Source: Jaminaea rosea (lineage: Eukaryota; Basidiomycota; Exobasidiomycetes; Microstromatales). From it: a DNA stretch of 64,000 bases. Both the position numbers and the translations under genes were made by a program. Shown here piece after piece: positions 8,754 through 19,489 of the stretch. Position 1 is the first letter of the stretch. Each line of letters starts with the position of its first letter. A model generated the notes under the pieces. The model was not told the DNA's origin, made no database searches, and worked only from the letters and a program-made list of their open reading frames with translations. The DNA lies in contig NW_020289991.1 in NCBI RefSeq assembly GCF_003144245.1, positions 186,001 to 250,000 of the forward strand, written 5' to 3'.

Positions 8754-11726
8754 ATGAGGTCAAGCATCTCAAGTCCGACGCCTGCCTCGCCCTCGCCTTC
8801 GCCGCAGCATCGCATCAGCCGTCACTTTGTTCTCCCCTCGCTCGAGTCAAATACATTCACCAACTTCGTTCGTCGTCCCCGCCGATGGGTCGAGGAGCTG
8901 CGATCGGCGGATGGCAGCGATGTAACTGCCACGATACCCGATACGGTGAAACAGCAGCAGAAGAGACCAAGGTCGCTGGTCATCTTTGAGAGCAAGAAGC
9001 AGTGGGCTGGTGCGGGCATTCTGACTTCGCCGCAGCGCAGAGGGGGAGGAGAGGAGTCAGGTGTGGACAGTACCGGAGTCAAGAGGATGGCCTCAAACAG
9101 CAGTGCGGCTACTATTCGCTTCGTGGGCTTAGATGGGGAGACAGAGCTCAAAGAGGAGCTTTCTGGACGCTCGACTAGGGCAAAGACCGTCGATGCCAAT
9201 GAGGATGACCTTAGCCCCGTCTCTATGCGCAATCATGTCTTCTCGCGCAGTAGCTCCCTTCGTACCGCTGGCAGCCCAGGGTTGAGCAACCATGTTCAGA
9301 CCGCACCAACTTTGTCTTCATCGGCTCAGGACTGGCTCTCAAGCCCCGTATCCAAGCCTATAGCACTCCATGGAACGTCTGTCCATGCCGAACGCGCTCA
9401 TGCGCCAGCCGATTATGCAGAAGAGCTTCGCAAATGGTCAGCAAAGCGACAGCAACATCCCTGCCCAAGTGCAGCCGCTTCCCTCTCGCCGCTACCGCCG
9501 AGCAGTGAGGTCGCCACGCATACCTCACATACGGGGAGCGATGCAAGACCTTCCACAGCTGGAGTTGCTTCGTCAAATGGGGAGCGCACTCTTCACGTCG
9601 GCGAGCAGCCGCAGCAATCCGCTCGACGCAGCTTGGGCAAGCAACGAGCGGATCTCAGCGCAGCAATTGTCGACGAACATGAGAGTGAGCGTGGAAACCA
9701 GACTACTCTGCTTGCCAGTGCACACACCCGCGAGACGACAACCGCACTGCGTCGCATGCTCAGCCACTCGAGCACGAACGAGGCTTCCGATAGGACGGTA
9801 CGCCCACTGATCGTCGACCATCATGGCCCTCAGTCCAACGATGATTTGGCATGCGGTAGCACCCGCGAATCATACGGACACATGCATGGTAGTCAGGTGC
9901 TCGAAGAAGTCATGGCAGGAGACGATGTAGCTGCCACTCAGCGTAGACACACCGGCGTCGCGGCCTACGGGACCGCCACGGTATATCATGACCTTGCTCA
10001 ACATCGACTTGCCGCACCGCAAGCCGACCTCTCCCCTCTGCAGCGGAGCCATTCATCAGGCGACGGGCATCCCAACTCATCCAATATCACCAAATCACGA
10101 GCTGCCTTGCCGCCTGCTACTCCGGATCGCGCACACGCAGCCAGGCCAACACACAATGCCTCCCCCCCACTTCCTTCGCCCTCGACAGCAAAGCCAGCGC
10201 CGCATGCTTCACGTCAGCGAGAAAGCTTCATACATCATCGAGACCAAGACTTCATCCCGCAACGCCCTCTCTCCAGCAGTCTCGACCCCGACGTGCTACG
10301 CTCCATCATCTCAGACTTTCCCACCACGCCAACGCCGCCAGCCAGCTCGCCGAAGGACCCAGCATGCGAGCCCCTCCCTCCCTCCGGCACCACGACCAGC
10401 GTAGCCTTTCGCACAGCCACAGAGAATGGGAGCGCGTTGACGTATCGCTCACCCCTACCATTCCCAGGCGAGCAAGCCGCTCATTCTCACTCTGTTGGTA
10501 CCACGTCAGCATCATTGGAGAAAGCTCTGAGGGAGCACGAGGAGCAATCGCAGCGTGTCCCTGCGAGGAGGAAGGCTGTGGTAATACCCTCCTCTCAGGC
10601 TGCGAGGGAGAGCTCAGTCAGGAAGCAGCCGGCAGCACCACTGCCTGTGAGGATTGATCTACCTAAAGTCATGCTTCCACCCCGCGTGCCTACCCCTGTT
10701 CATCATCGAGACCAGCAAAATCAGCAGCGCGGCGAGCAAGGTACCTCAGCGCCGCCCCGAGGATCCTCTTCTGAAGTTGCATCCGAAGTCAGCAGCTTTG
10801 CCAGCATCAAGTACTGGCGGCAAGTCGTCGCAGTCGAAGGATTTCTTGCCAAGGAGAAGAGAGCCACTGCAGCGGAGGCCGTCGCTAAGGGTGCCGAATG
10901 TAGGCAAGCATCTCCAGCTGATGCAGCGAGGCCTGACGTAAAGCGGACACGCCCCTCGACGCCTCCGCCGCAGCACCCACGCCAAGTCTCTGGCGTGACG
11001 AGCACGTCTAGCCCTACGACGGTCGGCACGACTTCCAGTCGGAGGAAACTGAGCGAGCAAGAAGCGGCCAGGCTTTTTGGTCGCTTTACTCCGTACAGAG
11101 CACCTGATGCTGAGATCGACCGTAAGGCAAAAGGCAAGAAGTCGCCCCCGCTGATCGTGAGCGGCATGGTCGCTGCGCTACCTAGTGGGATTGCGAGGGA
11201 AGACAAGCGCTACAGTACCCATTCGACGAATGACACTTTTGGAGTCGGGCGACGTCGTCCTCGAGAGAATGACAGGAGCGTAGAGGCCGAATCCGGTCAC
11301 AGCCGCAAAGAAGAGCCACAACAGCAACGCAAAGAGGCTCAATCGACTCTACTTCGCAATACGCCAGCACCGACGTCTCGCCCCTTATCCGCCAAAGATA
11401 GCTCGCCGGCTCCACCTTCTCCTCCTCCGGGCAGCTCACGTCCTCCTACACCACCTCGCACCACTACCAGCACCGCCTCGGCCGCACGACACGACACGGC
11501 CTCAAACTCCATCAAAGACGCTGGCAGCGCTCACGATGGCGACGACGACGACGGTGCACACCTTGTGATCTCGCTCATCGCGCAGCGTGTCGGTGCAGCA
11601 GGGCAAGCACTGCTCACACTGGGGCAAGATCTCGCTGTGTATCAGCAGCAGGCTCTCGCCGAGAATGCGGATTCGAGGGGGTCGAGGACTTCGACGCCGG
11701 ATCAGCGAGGGAGAAGGCGCGCTTGA
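8754..11726 (+). CDS. large Ser/Pro-rich, mostly disordered protein of unknown function
   Basis: Intronless frame of about 990 residues from the first in-frame ATG at 8754. Only the N-terminal ~90 residues look ordered: a basic/aromatic stretch around VRRPRRWVEELRS and the segment RSLVIFESKKQWAGAG. The remainder is rich in Ser, Pro, Thr, Arg and His with many short proline clusters. Near the C-terminus is a more regular, possibly helical segment (HLVISLIAQRVGAAGQALL, then LGQDLAVYQQQALAEN) that might mediate interaction. No catalytic motif, signal peptide or transmembrane segment is visible. The length of the open frame and its basidiomycete-like composition support a real gene. I do not recognise the family. 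It converges on uL22m. Confidence 0.7.
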   Translation: MRSSISSPTPASPSPSPQHRISRHFVLPSLESNTFTNFVRRPRRWVEELRSADGSDVTATIPDTVKQQQKRPRSLVIFESKKQWAGAGILTSPQRRGGGEESGVDSTGVKRMASNSSAATIRFVGLDGETELKEELSGRSTRAKTVDANEDDLSPVSMRNHVFSRSSSLRTAGSPGLSNHVQTAPTLSSSAQDWLSSPVSKPIALHGTSVHAERAHAPADYAEELRKWSAKRQQHPCPSAAASLSPLPPSSEVATHTSHTGSDARPSTAGVASSNGERTLHVGEQPQQSARRSLGKQRADLSAAIVDEHESERGNQTTLLASAHTRETTTALRRMLSHSSTNEASDRTVRPLIVDHHGPQSNDDLACGSTRESYGHMHGSQVLEEVMAGDDVAATQRRHTGVAAYGTATVYHDLAQHRLAAPQADLSPLQRSHSSGDGHPNSSNITKSRAALPPATPDRAHAARPTHNASPPLPSPSTAKPAPHASRQRESFIHHRDQDFIPQRPLSSSLDPDVLRSIISDFPTTPTPPASSPKDPACEPLPPSGTTTSVAFRTATENGSALTYRSPLPFPGEQAAHSHSVGTTSASLEKALREHEEQSQRVPARRKAVVIPSSQAARESSVRKQPAAPLPVRIDLPKVMLPPRVPTPVHHRDQQNQQRGEQGTSAPPRGSSSEVASEVSSFASIKYWRQVVAVEGFLAKEKRATAAEAVAKGAECRQASPADAARPDVKRTRPSTPPPQHPRQVSGVTSTSSPTTVGTTSSRRKLSEQEAARLFGRFTPYRAPDAEIDRKAKGKKSPPLIVSGMVAALPSGIAREDKRYSTHSTNDTFGVGRRRPRENDRSVEAESGHSRKEEPQQQRKEAQSTLLRNTPAPTSRPLSAKDSSPAPPSPPPGSSRPPTPPRTTTSTASAARHDTASNSIKDAGSAHDGDDDDGAHLVISLIAQRVGAAGQALLTLGQDLAVYQQQALAENADSRGSRTSTPDQRGRRRA

Positions 11727-11809
11727 TGCGCGTTACGATGATTGCACAGCTTCGTCACCATATTTCAGTGTGTCTTCGAACATCAGTTCATCTCATTGCC
11801 CTTTGCGCT

Positions 11810-12851
11810 CTAATACCCCCAAGCAGTGCCCTGTACTGCCCTTCCTTGCCCGCCCACCCCGCTGACAGCGCTCGTCCTGTGCACTCCACCAGTAGCGACG
11901 CTCCTTGCCATCCTACGTGCCTTGAGCACCTTCTCTCCCTGTACCTCCTTGGCCGTCTTTCCCAGCCTCAAAACAACGTCCATGTGACTGAAGTACGTCT
12001 TCCTGATACCCATCCTCATCCTTCCCTTATACTCTGCCTTCTTGAGCAGCTGGTCCTTTCCTACCCAAGCCTCATCCACGACGAGCCGTGATCGGTTCAT
12101 ACCCTTTGCAACGGCATGATCGCGTGCGAGGCACAAGGTGGACTTGATCCTCTTTGCGGCTCGTTTTGGGCTGAACTGCATCTGCAAAATGGCATAATCG
12201 ATGGGCCTTCCGCTAATCTGATCAGCGAGGAGCTGAAGCTTCTTTGGAGAAATCTTGAATGCCGCTGTAGAGTACTTGTGCTCTGGTCTTTGCAATCCAT
12301 TCCACTTCTTCCTCTCCAACCTCCCCTGTTGGCGAGTCGCCATTCTCTCTGCTACACGAGCAGCACGTTGTCCCGTAACATCTGCGTCTTCTCCCTCCAG
12401 TAATGGATTACCCTCCGCGTCCACCGATGCTAGTGCGCGTGCTTGTAGATTGTCCTGATCAAGCTTGCGTTGATCTGCTGCAGACATTCCTTGCCTGAGA
12501 CGTGCCAGCTCTGTCTCTCTGCGATTACCGAAGAGAGTGCGAGTGGCCGCCTCGCGAAGTGATTGGGTGAGGGACTTTTCCTCTTTGGCTGGTGTGCCGT
12601 CGGGTTTTTGCTTCTTTTCTGGTGCTCGGCGAGAGACTAGGTCGCGGAAGGAGAAGGAGGGGTTGGGGGTGGTGGTAATGCTGCACGAAGGGGGAGAGGT
12701 GAGGTGAGGTGAGCACGGGGATGATGTGAAGAAGATGGTCGACGTCTACCCACCTTCGTACAGTCTGCCTTGAAGAGGAAGGCGTCGCTGATGAGGAAGC
12801 AGTCACCCATGATGAGCCCAACTTGGTCGGATTGGCCAGTCGCAGCACCAT
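11810..12851 (-). CDS. MRPL22: mitochondrial large-subunit ribosomal protein uL22m
   Basis: Two exons: 12851-12754 and 12680-11810. The intron 12753-12681 begins GTGGGT and ends GCAG; the join is in frame (phase 2) and gives 322 residues. The N-terminus starting MVLRLANPTK is rich in Ser, Thr and Arg with few acidic residues, as expected of a mitochondrial presequence. The ribosomal L22 domain (about residues 150-265) shows FKISPKKLQLLADQISGRPI and a basic block around FSPKRAAKRIKST. The protein lines the exit tunnel of the mitoribosome. The frame stays open upstream of Met1, so a longer start is possible, but this Met gives the best targeting peptide. Divergent from CYP51, convergent with the disordered protein. 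Confidence 0.85.
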
Positions 12852-13246
12852 GACGTCTGATCGCCGTGCTGGTAACGAAGAGCTGGATGAGAAGATGTCG
12901 CAGCCACACTCATCACTCCTTGTTCCGCTCCCTCCTCTCCGGCTCCGCGTGGCGAGCCCTTGGCCTTCCGTTCTCAGACGAGACGAGACGAGGCGAAGCT
13001 CAGACGGGAAGAGGTCGAGATTCGATTTCGCAGCGACGGGGCGGCGACAGGCCAGAGACGGGCAAAATGGCGGTGCGGAGCCCAGCTGCGCCTGCGCTTG
13101 CGCCTGCTTGAATTGTCGAGTGTAGTGTTGGGTCACTCCCGCTGCCGCTGCCGCTGACGCCGCCGCCGCTTCTGCTGTGTTTCACTTCTTCTTCTCCCTC
13201 TTTACTCTCCCCACCTCTCGCCTCCAACCCCCTCCTCATCGCGGAA
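12852..13246. other. divergent intergenic region, uL22m / CYP51
   Basis: About 395 bp with no coding signal of its own; presumed bidirectional promoter and 5' UTRs. It contains a short pyrimidine-rich tract and a GCCGCTGCC-type repeat just upstream of CYP51. Confidence 0.5.
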
Positions 13247-14993
13247 ATGGACATCTTCAGCCGCGCCATCCAGGCCACGCCCTGGCTTCGTGACCAGTCC
13301 CTGCCCGTCCAACTGCCCGTCATCGCCTTGGCCGCCATTGTCGCCTCGGTGGCCTTGAATGTGGCCTCGCAGCTCCTCATCCCGCGTTCCAAGTCGACGC
13401 CACCTATGGTCTTCCACTGGTTCCCCTTTGTGGGCTCAGCCGTCACATACGGCATGGACCCTTACACCTTCTTTCACGAGAACCGCAAGAGACATGGCGA
13501 TGTCTTCACTTTCTTGCTACTGGGCAGGAAGGTCACTGTGGCGCTGGGGCCAAAGGGATCTAACTTGGTCTTGAACGGCAAGCTCAACGAGGTGTCTGCT
13601 GAGGACGTCTATGGCGCTGTCACTGTGCCCGTCTTTGGCAAAGAGGTCGTCTACGATGTGCCCAATGCCGTCTTGATGGAGCAGAAGCGCTTCGTCAAGG
13701 CCGGTCTGTCCACCGAGAACTTGCACGTCTATGTCGGTCAGATTGTCGATGAGGTGGAGAGTGAGTCGAGAGCGCGAGTTGCGAGCTGGCAGATCTATCA
13801 GTGATATTGACCTCTTGCCCCTTGCCACCCGTGCAGACTTTGTCGCGAATGACTCGACCTTCTCAGCCCTCAAGGCTGGCAAGCCCGCTGTAATCGACAC
13901 TTTCCAAGCAATGTCAGAGATCACCATCCTTACCGCATCTCGCACGCTCCAAGGCCAGGAGATTCGCGAGTCTCTTGACAAGTCCTTCGCCGACCTCTAC
14001 CACGACCTCGACGCCGGCTTTACCCCGATCAACTTCATCATGCCCGGCCTGCCCCTCCCCGCCAACTTCAGGCGCGATCGCGCACAACAGAAGATGTCCC
14101 GCTTCTACCGCGACATCGTAGAGAAGCGACGAGCAGCCGCAGAGAAGGGTGGGCTAGAGAGTGCTGCGGGCGGGTACCACGACATGATCGCGACCTTGAT
14201 GGAGCAGAAGTACAAGAACGGTCGCCCCCTCTCCGACATTGAGATTGCCCACATGATGATTGCCCTCCTCATGGCAGGGCAGCACACCTCGTCCGCCACT
14301 GGTTCGTGGGCCCTTTTGCGCCTCGCTTCCAAGCCAGAAGTCATCCGTGAGCTCTACGACGAGCAGGTACGAGTCTACGGAGATGGTACCCCTGGCTCCT
14401 TCCGCCCTCTCGACTACGAGACCAACAAGACGCAGCTGCCCATTCTCGACTCGGTCATTCGCGAAACCCTTCGCATGCACCCTCCAATCCACTCCATTAT
14501 GCGACTGGCGCTCAAGGACCTCCCAGTCCCCGCGACCATGGGCGGTGATGGCTCCGCGGGAAAGAAGAGCGATACCCAAACCCTCATCATCCCCAAGGGC
14601 CACTCAGTCCTCGCCGCGCCCGGCGTGTCAGCAATCGACCCTTCCCTCTGGCCGGACGCAGGAGAGTTCAAGCCATCACGTTGGCTTGAGGCAGGCCAGC
14701 TCAAGGGCGAGGAGTCGTCCTCTACCTCCCCCTCAGACACCGTCGACTACGGGTGGGGAGCCGTCTCCACTGGCGCCAACTCGCCCTACCTCCCCTTCGG
14801 CGCCGGCAGGCACAGGTGTATCGGCGAGCAGTTCGCCTACCTCCAGCTGGGGACCATCGTTGCGACGGTGGTGCGCGGTTTCGAGTGGGAGATCGAGGGT
14901 GGAAAGTTCCCTGAACCAGACTACACTAGCATGATCGTACTGCCAAAGGCGCCGGCGCGATTGGTCATGAGGAGGAGGAAGCATGCAGCCTGA
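13247..14993 (+). CDS. ERG11: lanosterol 14-alpha-demethylase (cytochrome P450 CYP51)
   Basis: Two exons: 13247-13760 and 13837-14993. The 76-nt intron starts GTGAGT and ends GCAG, phase 1, giving 556 residues. An N-terminal membrane anchor lies at about residues 22-45. The I-helix oxygen-binding segment is AGQHTSSATGSW (~317). The ExxR motif is in ETLRMHPP (~380). The heme loop is PFGAGRHRCIGEQ with the Cys ligand near residue 498. The helix B'/C region VVYDVPNAVLMEQKRFVKAG matches fungal CYP51. It keeps the Tyr and Lys equivalent to Candida albicans Y132 and K143, two azole-resistance hot spots. The enzyme removes the 14-methyl group of lanosterol or eburicol in the ER for ergosterol synthesis and is the azole target. 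Confidence 0.95.
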
Positions 14994-15084
14994 GTGAGGT
15001 ATTGCGCCCATCTCGTAGCGATGAGACGGCTACTGAATGCGTCGTCCTGATTCTCTATTTGTCTCTTCACCGCCCCACTACCCA

Positions 15085-15105
15085 CATCATCATCATCATC
15101 ATCAT
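15085..15105 (+). repeat. (CAT)7 microsatellite
   Basis: Seven perfect CAT units in the short convergent gap between CYP51 and the first gene of the secreted-protein array. No function is implied. Confidence 0.9.
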
Positions 15106-15220
15106 CACCCACAGTCTTTACTACGTATGCTCGTCTATTGTTTTGTAGAAATGGAAAGAATGAGATTGCACTTCCTCCTCATCATCAAAAGATCTGACGT
15201 GGGTGAGCCTGAGCCCGCAT

Positions 15221-16246
15221 CTAAGGCGGAGGATCCGTCGAAATCCTACACCCTATCCCACATTTGGTCCCAAATTCGCTTCGTCAGTTCACTGATTTTT
15301 TTTTCTTCTCGTCACCCGACTCACACTCACAAATAACAAACCTAGCCCACCCCACCCAATCATACAACTGCGGCATCCCCTTCTCCTCTAGCGCGTCCAT
15401 CCATGCACCTTGGTCGCTCCTCGCTAGCACCCAGGGGGACTTGGTAGCCACGAAGGAGCCGGGGGATTGGTTGTGTGGTGGTGGAGGGGGGTAGACTGTT
15501 CCGAGGCCGTAGTCTATGATGGGGTGGGAGAGGGGGGTTGAGGTGGAAGTGGAGCCGTTCGTTGACGTTGATGTGGGGCAGTTCAGGCTATAGTGGGGTG
15601 AGGTGAGGGGGTGAGTGGTGAGTTGGAGCGTGAGGGGTGAGGGGAATGAGGAGGGGAAAGGGGGGACTTACGTGAGTTGACCTGCGCAATTGCCTATTGC
15701 AAGATGGGGCGATATGAGTGACAGACTGGCTTGAGAAGAGTCCTCAGAACATCAACTCCTACGTACCATTGAAGATGTAGGTTCGCCCTGAGATCCAAAA
15801 CAGCGAGGCGCGGGCGTGAGAAAGGATCGCATGGCCGCCGCTCCTTATTGAGCAGCTGCGGCCGTCTTATGCGCTCACAAGTGTACCCATTGTGATCAAC
15901 TATGTTCGTAATATTGCACGAATACGTTGTAATGTTGGCAATAGCCGAGCCCACTGACTTGACACTGCTCGTAAGGGAGTGGCGCAGGGTATGTTCTTTT
16001 GTTAGCTGCGAGTCTCTTCGCTGGTAAGCGACCAACTATTCAATGGCTTCTCCAAACGCACGTCAAACAATGGCCGTCTCGATCGCAAGCGTCAGGGAGT
16101 TGTCGTAGCCCGAGGTGGTTCACCATCCTGCGCTTCGATGGAGCGCCCGCAGTGCCCTGCGCTGTGAGCACGATGATCATGCTGATTTTTGCGAAGAGTA
16201 TACGCATGCTAAGAAGGAGGTTGCGCTTGTACGTAAAGCAGGTCAT
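15221..16246 (-). CDS. small secreted six-cysteine protein, array copy A
   Basis: Six exons, all with GT-AG introns: 16246-16062, 15964-15879, 15787-15767 (21 nt), 15693-15672 (22 nt), 15587-15331, 15252-15221. Intron phases are 2,1,1,2,1 and the sum is 200 codons plus stop. A hydrophobic signal segment (MRILFAKISMIIVLTAQ, from Met14) is followed by a dibasic SKRR that could be a Kex2 site. Conserved cysteines are 54, 60, 78, 100, 108 and 192. The family core is present: CLTVKS, DHNGYT, WRTYIFNG spanning microexons 3-4, NCAG, LNC, and a terminal WC pair. Exon 5 carries the A/B-subfamily block GSFVATKSP and YDW. The tail WCRISTDPPP is longer than in the paralogs. A later start (nt 16207) is equally plausible. 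Function unknown; secretion is predicted. Confidence 0.82.
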
Positions 16247-16756
16247 GGTCGGCGAGAAGGGGGCAGTGAGATGGTGTCGACATGTAGCCAGGCAAAATCA
16301 AGCTACTGACTGCGGCTGCCACCCATTGACTTTGCCCTTCGGCCTCGTCATCAGCGATCGCGTCGACTAGTCGAAGGAATGGCCACAACTTGAAAGGAAG
16401 ACCGTCAATGTTCTCGATGTGCGGTAAGGGTAGCTATCGCAGCTGGTGGGCATCCATGATCTCACATTCTTCCCGGCGATGGCTGCGGTCCCTTGGCCTC
16501 GCTTCGCTTCGCCTGGGCAAGACGCGTCGCGATTCCTGAGCTCCGGGTTTTTACACTCTCCGTGTCTTCTCCCGTACGCTTGCTTTTTGCTTTCAGAAAT
16601 CAATCGGATGTGTGGAGCTTATTGGGAGAAACCCAGCCGACATCATGCCAGCTCGGCTCGGGAAGACGAGGTGTCTTATTACAGAAGAACCCAACAAGAA
16701 AGAAAGGTCAACCGAGATTACCTCTTCCTGATAGGTGCTTTCACCCTGTTGCAACA
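16247..16756. other. intergenic gap between array copies A and B
   Basis: About 510 bp. I find no further exon of the family and no other gene; it should contain the promoter of copy A and the 3' end of copy B. Confidence 0.5.
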
Positions 16757-17760
16757 TCAGGACTCCTTGCACCCTACCCACGAAGCGTGCGATACAGTCA
16801 TACGGTGAGAAGAGTCAGCCTCTTGCCTCCTGCTCATTTGAGCCCCCTCACCCACACAAAAAGAAGTAAGCAGCGTTATCCCAGTCGTACAGCTCTGGCA
16901 TGCCAGCCTCCTCCGATGCGTCCATGTAGCCGCCCTTTTGATCCCTGGCGATGACAAGAGGCGACTTTGTAGATATGACAGAGCCGAATCCTTGCTGGTG
17001 AGGAGGTGGGTCCACTTTACCCAGGCCAAAGTAGACAAAGGCTTCCTTGACAGGGCCGCCCGCTGAGGAGGGGCAGTGCATGCTTGGAAAAGAGGGCAGG
17101 TTTTCCGAGGTGGAGAAGAGACGTGTCGCGATCCTCTGTCAGGCTCTCTGATGAAGTGGTCAGTTCCGCATCAACATACGTGACTTCGCCTGCGCAGTTG
17201 CCTAGAGGACCGTGAGAGTAAAGATGCGTTTAGCCATACGCTGGGCGAAGTCCTCAAAGAGGGCACTCAGTTGCAATGATTTCGCCAGACCGGTACTCAC
17301 CATCGAAGACGTAGGCGCGCCCTGCACGTAATGATCGACCGAGGCAAGGAGTCAGCTGGTCAAATGCGCTTGGGAGGAAGAGGAAGCCTCGCTTGCTGCT
17401 TCCATCGCAAGATCCACACGCACATGTGTAGCCATGATGATCGATGATTTGTGTCACGGCGCAGGAGAAGGTCGTGAGGTTGTACAGGGCCCCTCCGATG
17501 GATTTGATGCTGCATCAAGAGGGGTCCGCTTAGTCCAAATCAGTGCCCAGTCGGTGCGTGAGAGGCGTGAGAGTGGCTCACTCGAGACAATGATTCCCTT
17601 GGAGGCAGGGACTTGGGACGTTTCTCCGTCTGAGCTGACGACTGGCCACTCTGATCATCGCGTGATCAGGCGCCGGAGAGCGAATCGCGGCTGCCTGCCA
17701 ACCACAAATTGTGAGCATTGTGCAGGTCAGTCGCAGTATGGCACCAAAGTGGCGCAACAT
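16757..17760 (-). CDS. small secreted six-cysteine protein, array copy B
   Basis: Six exons: 17760-17582, 17509-17424, 17321-17301 (21 nt), 17201-17180 (22 nt), 17082-16856, 16773-16757 (17 nt). Phases are 2,1,1,2,1; total 183 residues. The N-terminus has a hydrophobic signal segment ending near QAAA and a basic RRR run before the first cysteine. Conserved cysteines are 52, 58, 76, 98, 106 and 180. Family blocks seen: CLD-IKSIGGALYNL, DHHGYT, WRAYVFDG, NCAGEV, MHC, YFGLG, TKSPLVIARD, MPELYDW and terminal WCKES. It is closest to copy A: both share TKSP-x-V-x-AR and the LYDW segment. Function unknown. Confidence 0.82.
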
Positions 17761-18229
17761 AGTCGGGCTTGGAGATGTAAGTTTGAGAACTCCAAGAAGC
17801 GTGAGGCTGAGGAAAGATGAGTAGCCCTCCTCTTGAACCTGGTACGTAGCCAGTAGATCGTCGATCTCTTGTACTCGCCGTCATGGTCGCTTATCAGTAT
17901 CAGTCAAGCAGCAGGTTCAGTCTAATTTCTCCGGCGATGCCAACGACCTTCCTGTGCTCACTGAGACGCGATGCATGTTACTTTGCGCTTGACCAACGGG
18001 CCTGAGTCCGTAGGCGGGAGTGCACGAAGAAGACGCAATTCCGTGAACCAGGGGCGGATATGCATTTAGCGTACTGATGGGAAAAAAGGCGACGACTTTC
18101 GATCGCAGCAGAGAGGAGCTGCTCTCCTCACATTGCTCAGGCAAACGCTTATTCTGTCAGCCAAGGACGAAATCGATTCGAGGTGTATCATGGCGCTGGC
18201 TTGCGCTAACGATTTTTTCAAAGCACCGA
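17761..18229. other. intergenic gap between array copies B and C
   Basis: About 470 bp without a recognisable gene or family exon. Short frames here lack any family signature. Presumed promoter of copy B and 3' flank of copy C. Confidence 0.45.
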
Positions 18230-19193
18230 TCACCAACGCTTGCACCCTGCAGCGTTGCGATTGGTGGTCAGTATGCGGCATAACTGGTCGCCCCTGGACT
18301 CAGATCTTGCTGTACTCACAGACTTGGAAATCGGCCCACCACGCCCCTTGATTCAACCTCTTCGGCCCCAGCTCCCCCGAACCGTCCATATGATCTCCGT
18401 CAGACCCTTTGCCCACCACTCCTCGATGTCCGCAACAGATAAAGGAGCCGTGTGGGTCCTTGGGAGGGCCAACAGTCCCAAAGCCGAAGTCGACATCAAA
18501 CTCTTCGACGAGGCCCGATGGAGAGACGGGGCAGCTCATGCTACGCGAGGGAGAAACGAGCCGGGAGGCTGAGTAGAGGTCAAGTAGCAGGACGGCAATA
18601 GGTACTTACGTCAATGCACCCTTGCATCTGGCTGGTCATGCGAGTAAGACGGCAGGTCAGCTGCTGCGACGATACTGACGATGAAGGACCTTTTCAAGTC
18701 ACCATTGAAGACAAATGTGCGCCCTGCGTGATGATAAGGACCATGAAAGGAAAGGGCTCAGTAGAGGCTGACTGGCTTCGCCCATTGAATGCATGCGCAC
18801 ATGTGTACCCATCATGATCCATAGTCTGGTTGACGGCGCAGGGCTGTTCCGGCTGGATCCCCACAAGCGCCCCCTCAATGCCTTGCACCCTGTCATTGCG
18901 AGCGAGTCAGGACTGGATGAGCACCAGCCTGTCACAAATCTCACGAGTGTATGGCGCGACGTCTGCACTTACGTGAGACAGTAGGTCCCTTCTTCACCGC
19001 ACACTGGGGGGATTTCCATGGGTGCGATGTATTCGCGGGGGCCCAGCCTAGATGGCGTGGACTTGGTAGGTGTGCCGGCAGCGTCGGCCAGAAATGTGCA
19101 GCAGAGCAATGTGAACGTGAGAGCGGCCAGAACAGTCACGCTGGGAAGAGCTAGCTGCAAGGAGTCAGAGAAGGCATCATGGTGGAGAAGCAT
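18230..19193 (-). CDS. small secreted protein, array copy C
   Basis: Six exons: 19193-18973, 18889-18801, 18723-18703 (21 nt), 18631-18610 (22 nt), 18540-18320, 18246-18230 (17 nt). Phases are 2,1,1,2,1; total 196 residues. The signal peptide lies near residues 12-39 (VLAALTFTLLCCTFLADAAG). Conserved cysteines are 65, 72, 91, 113, 121 and 193, and a unique CC pair sits in exon 5 (SFICCGH). Family blocks: EIPPVC, YCLTVQGIEGALVG, DHDGYT, WRTFVFN, MSCPVSPSGLVEE, FGFGTVGP, VGKGSDGDHMDGSG, WWADFQVWCKRW. Microexon 4 encodes ARCKGAL where the others have G-x-C-x-G. It belongs to the C/D/E subfamily. Function unknown. Confidence 0.82.
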
Positions 19194-19489
19194 GGGGGTT
19201 AGGGATGGCTTGGTCGGCAGAGCCTCGTGCGGGGTGGTGCTATGCGGGGAGTGTAGGCCGATAAAGAAGGCAACATGCTGGCGACATATACGAGAGACCA
19301 TGTCCTCGCAAAGCAAAAGCTTATCTTTAAGTGGTTGACGAATCAATGACAAAGTCGGCGGCTGCGGGCCGTTCTGGGAGCAACGTGTGACCTGACGCTT
19401 TACGGGCGGCGTGTTTGTGTGGCAGTCATCGCTGCATCAGCGTGACGGCACAAATGAACCTGGGTTGTAGAGCAGCGCTGCAATCCCAT

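Noticed and set aside
12852-13136. Longer N-terminus for uL22m using an upstream Met
   Set aside because: The frame is open but the extra residues are Gln/Pro/Arg-rich and unlike a presequence. The Met at 12851 gives a better targeting peptide.
13120-13145. TCACTCCC sequence upstream of CYP51 as a sterol regulatory element
   Set aside because: It matches the SRE consensus too weakly to claim.
15284-15340. Gene-end models in which exon 5 of the array genes runs on to the next stop (e.g. ending CEYSKI or CECASVLC)
   Set aside because: All five have a GTGAGT-like donor at the same codon and an acceptor leading to a conserved WC tail, so the read-through ends are intronic.
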